This document shows, piece after piece, positions 63,516-64,000 of a stretch of 64,000 nucleotides of DNA. The notes beneath the pieces were generated by a model. That model was not told where the DNA came from. It was given only the letters and a program-made list of their open reading frames with translations, and did not search any database. Both the position numbers and the translations under genes were made by a program. Position 1 is the first letter of the stretch. Each line of letters opens with the position of its first letter. Source of the DNA: Massilia sp. Leaf139 (lineage in GTDB: Bacteria; Pseudomonadota; Gammaproteobacteria; Burkholderiales; Burkholderiaceae_D); the NCBI RefSeq assembly GCF_001424165.1, contig NZ_LMOJ01000025.1, forward strand, positions 578,134-642,133, read 5' to 3'.

Positions 63516-64000
63516 TGCTGGTCTTGGTTGGTTTTGGCAAGGCGCCCATTTCCTGGACGGCGGTCGCCTTTTCGTAGGCGTCGACGATGCGGCCCACCAG
63601 CGGGTGGCGCACCACGTCGGCACTCGAGAACTGGGTAAACGCGATGCCGCGCACGTCTTTCAGCACGTGCATGGCGTCGACCAGGCCGCTGCGCTGGGTT
63701 TTATGCAGGTCGACCTGGGTGACGTCGCCCGTCACCACGGCCTTGCTGCCGAAACCGATACGCGTCAGGAACATTTTCATCTGTTCGACGGTCGTGTTCT
63801 GCGCCTCGTCCAGGATGACGAAGGCGTGGTTCAGCGTGCGGCCGCGCATGTAGGCCAGCGGGGCAATCTCGATCACCTGTTTCTCGAACAGCTTTTGCGT
63901 GCGGTCAAAGCCGAGCAGGTCGTACAGCGCGTCGTACAGCGGACGCAGGTAAGGATCGACCTTCTGGCTCATGTCGCCCGGCAGGAAGCCCAGGCGCTCG
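63490..64000 (-). CDS. PhoH-like ATPase (YbeZ), C-terminal part, truncated by the window edge
   Basis: About 169 residues of a PhoH/YbeZ ATPase. The frame is open to the window edge, with [25 protein letters not shown] before the first ATG, so translation starts further upstream. Visible motifs are Walker [22 protein letters not shown] and [23 protein letters not shown]. The Walker A lies outside. YbeZ works with YbeY in RNA processing, and the genes overlap here. The tail ([14 protein letters not shown]) is basic. Confidence 0.93.
   Translation of the reverse strand, partial: ERLGFLPGDMSQKVDPYLRPLYDALYDLLGFDRTQKLFEKQVIEIAPLAYMRGRTLNHAFVILDEAQNTTVEQMKMFLTRIGFGSKAVVTGDVTQVDLHKTQRSGLVDAMHVLKDVRGIAFTQFSSADVVRHPLVGRIVDAYEKATAVQEMGALPKPTKTSNARKKSSA

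Overview
The window is 64 kb of ordinary-looking chromosome from a high-GC betaproteobacterium. Gene content and order point to the Burkholderiales, most likely family Oxalobacteraceae (Massilia/Telluria/Duganella type). The clues are nrdAB of the Pseudomonas/Burkholderiales type with a long ATP-cone-bearing NrdA, a Lys/Ala/Pro-rich histone H1-like protein, H-NS of the short betaproteobacterial kind, the pilGHIJ-chpA twitching cluster, and yqgE-ruvX-pyrR-pyrB-pyrC'. The genus is inferred from protein style and was not tested by any search. I see no phage, transposase, integron, CRISPR array, rRNA or tRNA.

Layout. 1-0.84 kb: end of a sigma-54 regulator (probably pilR) and a small membrane protein. 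0.84-5.5 kb: NrdR-box promoter and nrdA-nrdB, closed by a terminator. 5.5-8.5 kb: a non-coding stretch with an orphan terminator, a histone H1-like gene and a YggT gene. 8.6-15.9 kb, minus strand: a PfkB kinase, a zinc-ribbon/DUF3426 membrane protein, prmA, accC, accB, aroQ, a TlpA-type thioredoxin and a protein of unknown function. 15.9-24.6 kb, plus strand, tightly packed: mpl, a YqiA-type esterase, ubiC, an RNB exoribonuclease, an EF-hand membrane protein, a TonB-like protein, aroE, mtgA, corA. 24.8-28.3 kb, minus: a secreted protein, a GH19 hydrolase, hemL, a ThiD-like kinase. 28.4-37.9 kb, plus: rubredoxin, then pilG, pilH, pilI, pilJ and chpA. 38-39.5 kb, minus: photolyase. 39.7-44.4 kb, plus: yqgE, ruvX, pyrR, pyrB, pyrC', an acyltransferase. 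44.4-45.2 kb, minus: apaH. 46-52.1 kb, plus: a WecA/MraY-type transferase, an H-NS protein, a phosphohexomutase, waaC, waaA, a YcxB-like protein. 52.2-60.1 kb, minus: a YgjP-type metallopeptidase, plsC, gmhB, glyS, glyQ, lnt, corC. 60.3-63 kb, plus: iorA-iorB. 63-64 kb, minus: ybeY and the end of phoH.

The genes form several functional groups: deoxynucleotide supply (nrdAB), fatty-acid and phospholipid synthesis (accBC, two PlsC enzymes), shikimate (aroQ, aroE), pyrimidine synthesis (pyrR-pyrB-pyrC'), envelope assembly (mpl, mtgA, lnt, waaA, waaC, gmhB) and type IV pilus chemosensing (pilGHIJ-chpA). Many neighbours overlap by ATGA, suggesting translational coupling.

The most interesting items are: a signal-less GH19 hydrolase overlapping a gene for a predicted periplasmic protein (a possible effector/immunity pair); two families of nested extragenic palindromes, one beginning right at stop codons and one built on GTAGGGTGGGC; a ThiD-like protein lacking the catalytic cysteine; a dihydroorotase-like protein lacking its metal ligands; a well-formed NrdR operator pair; and an orphan terminator that may end an unannotated small RNA.
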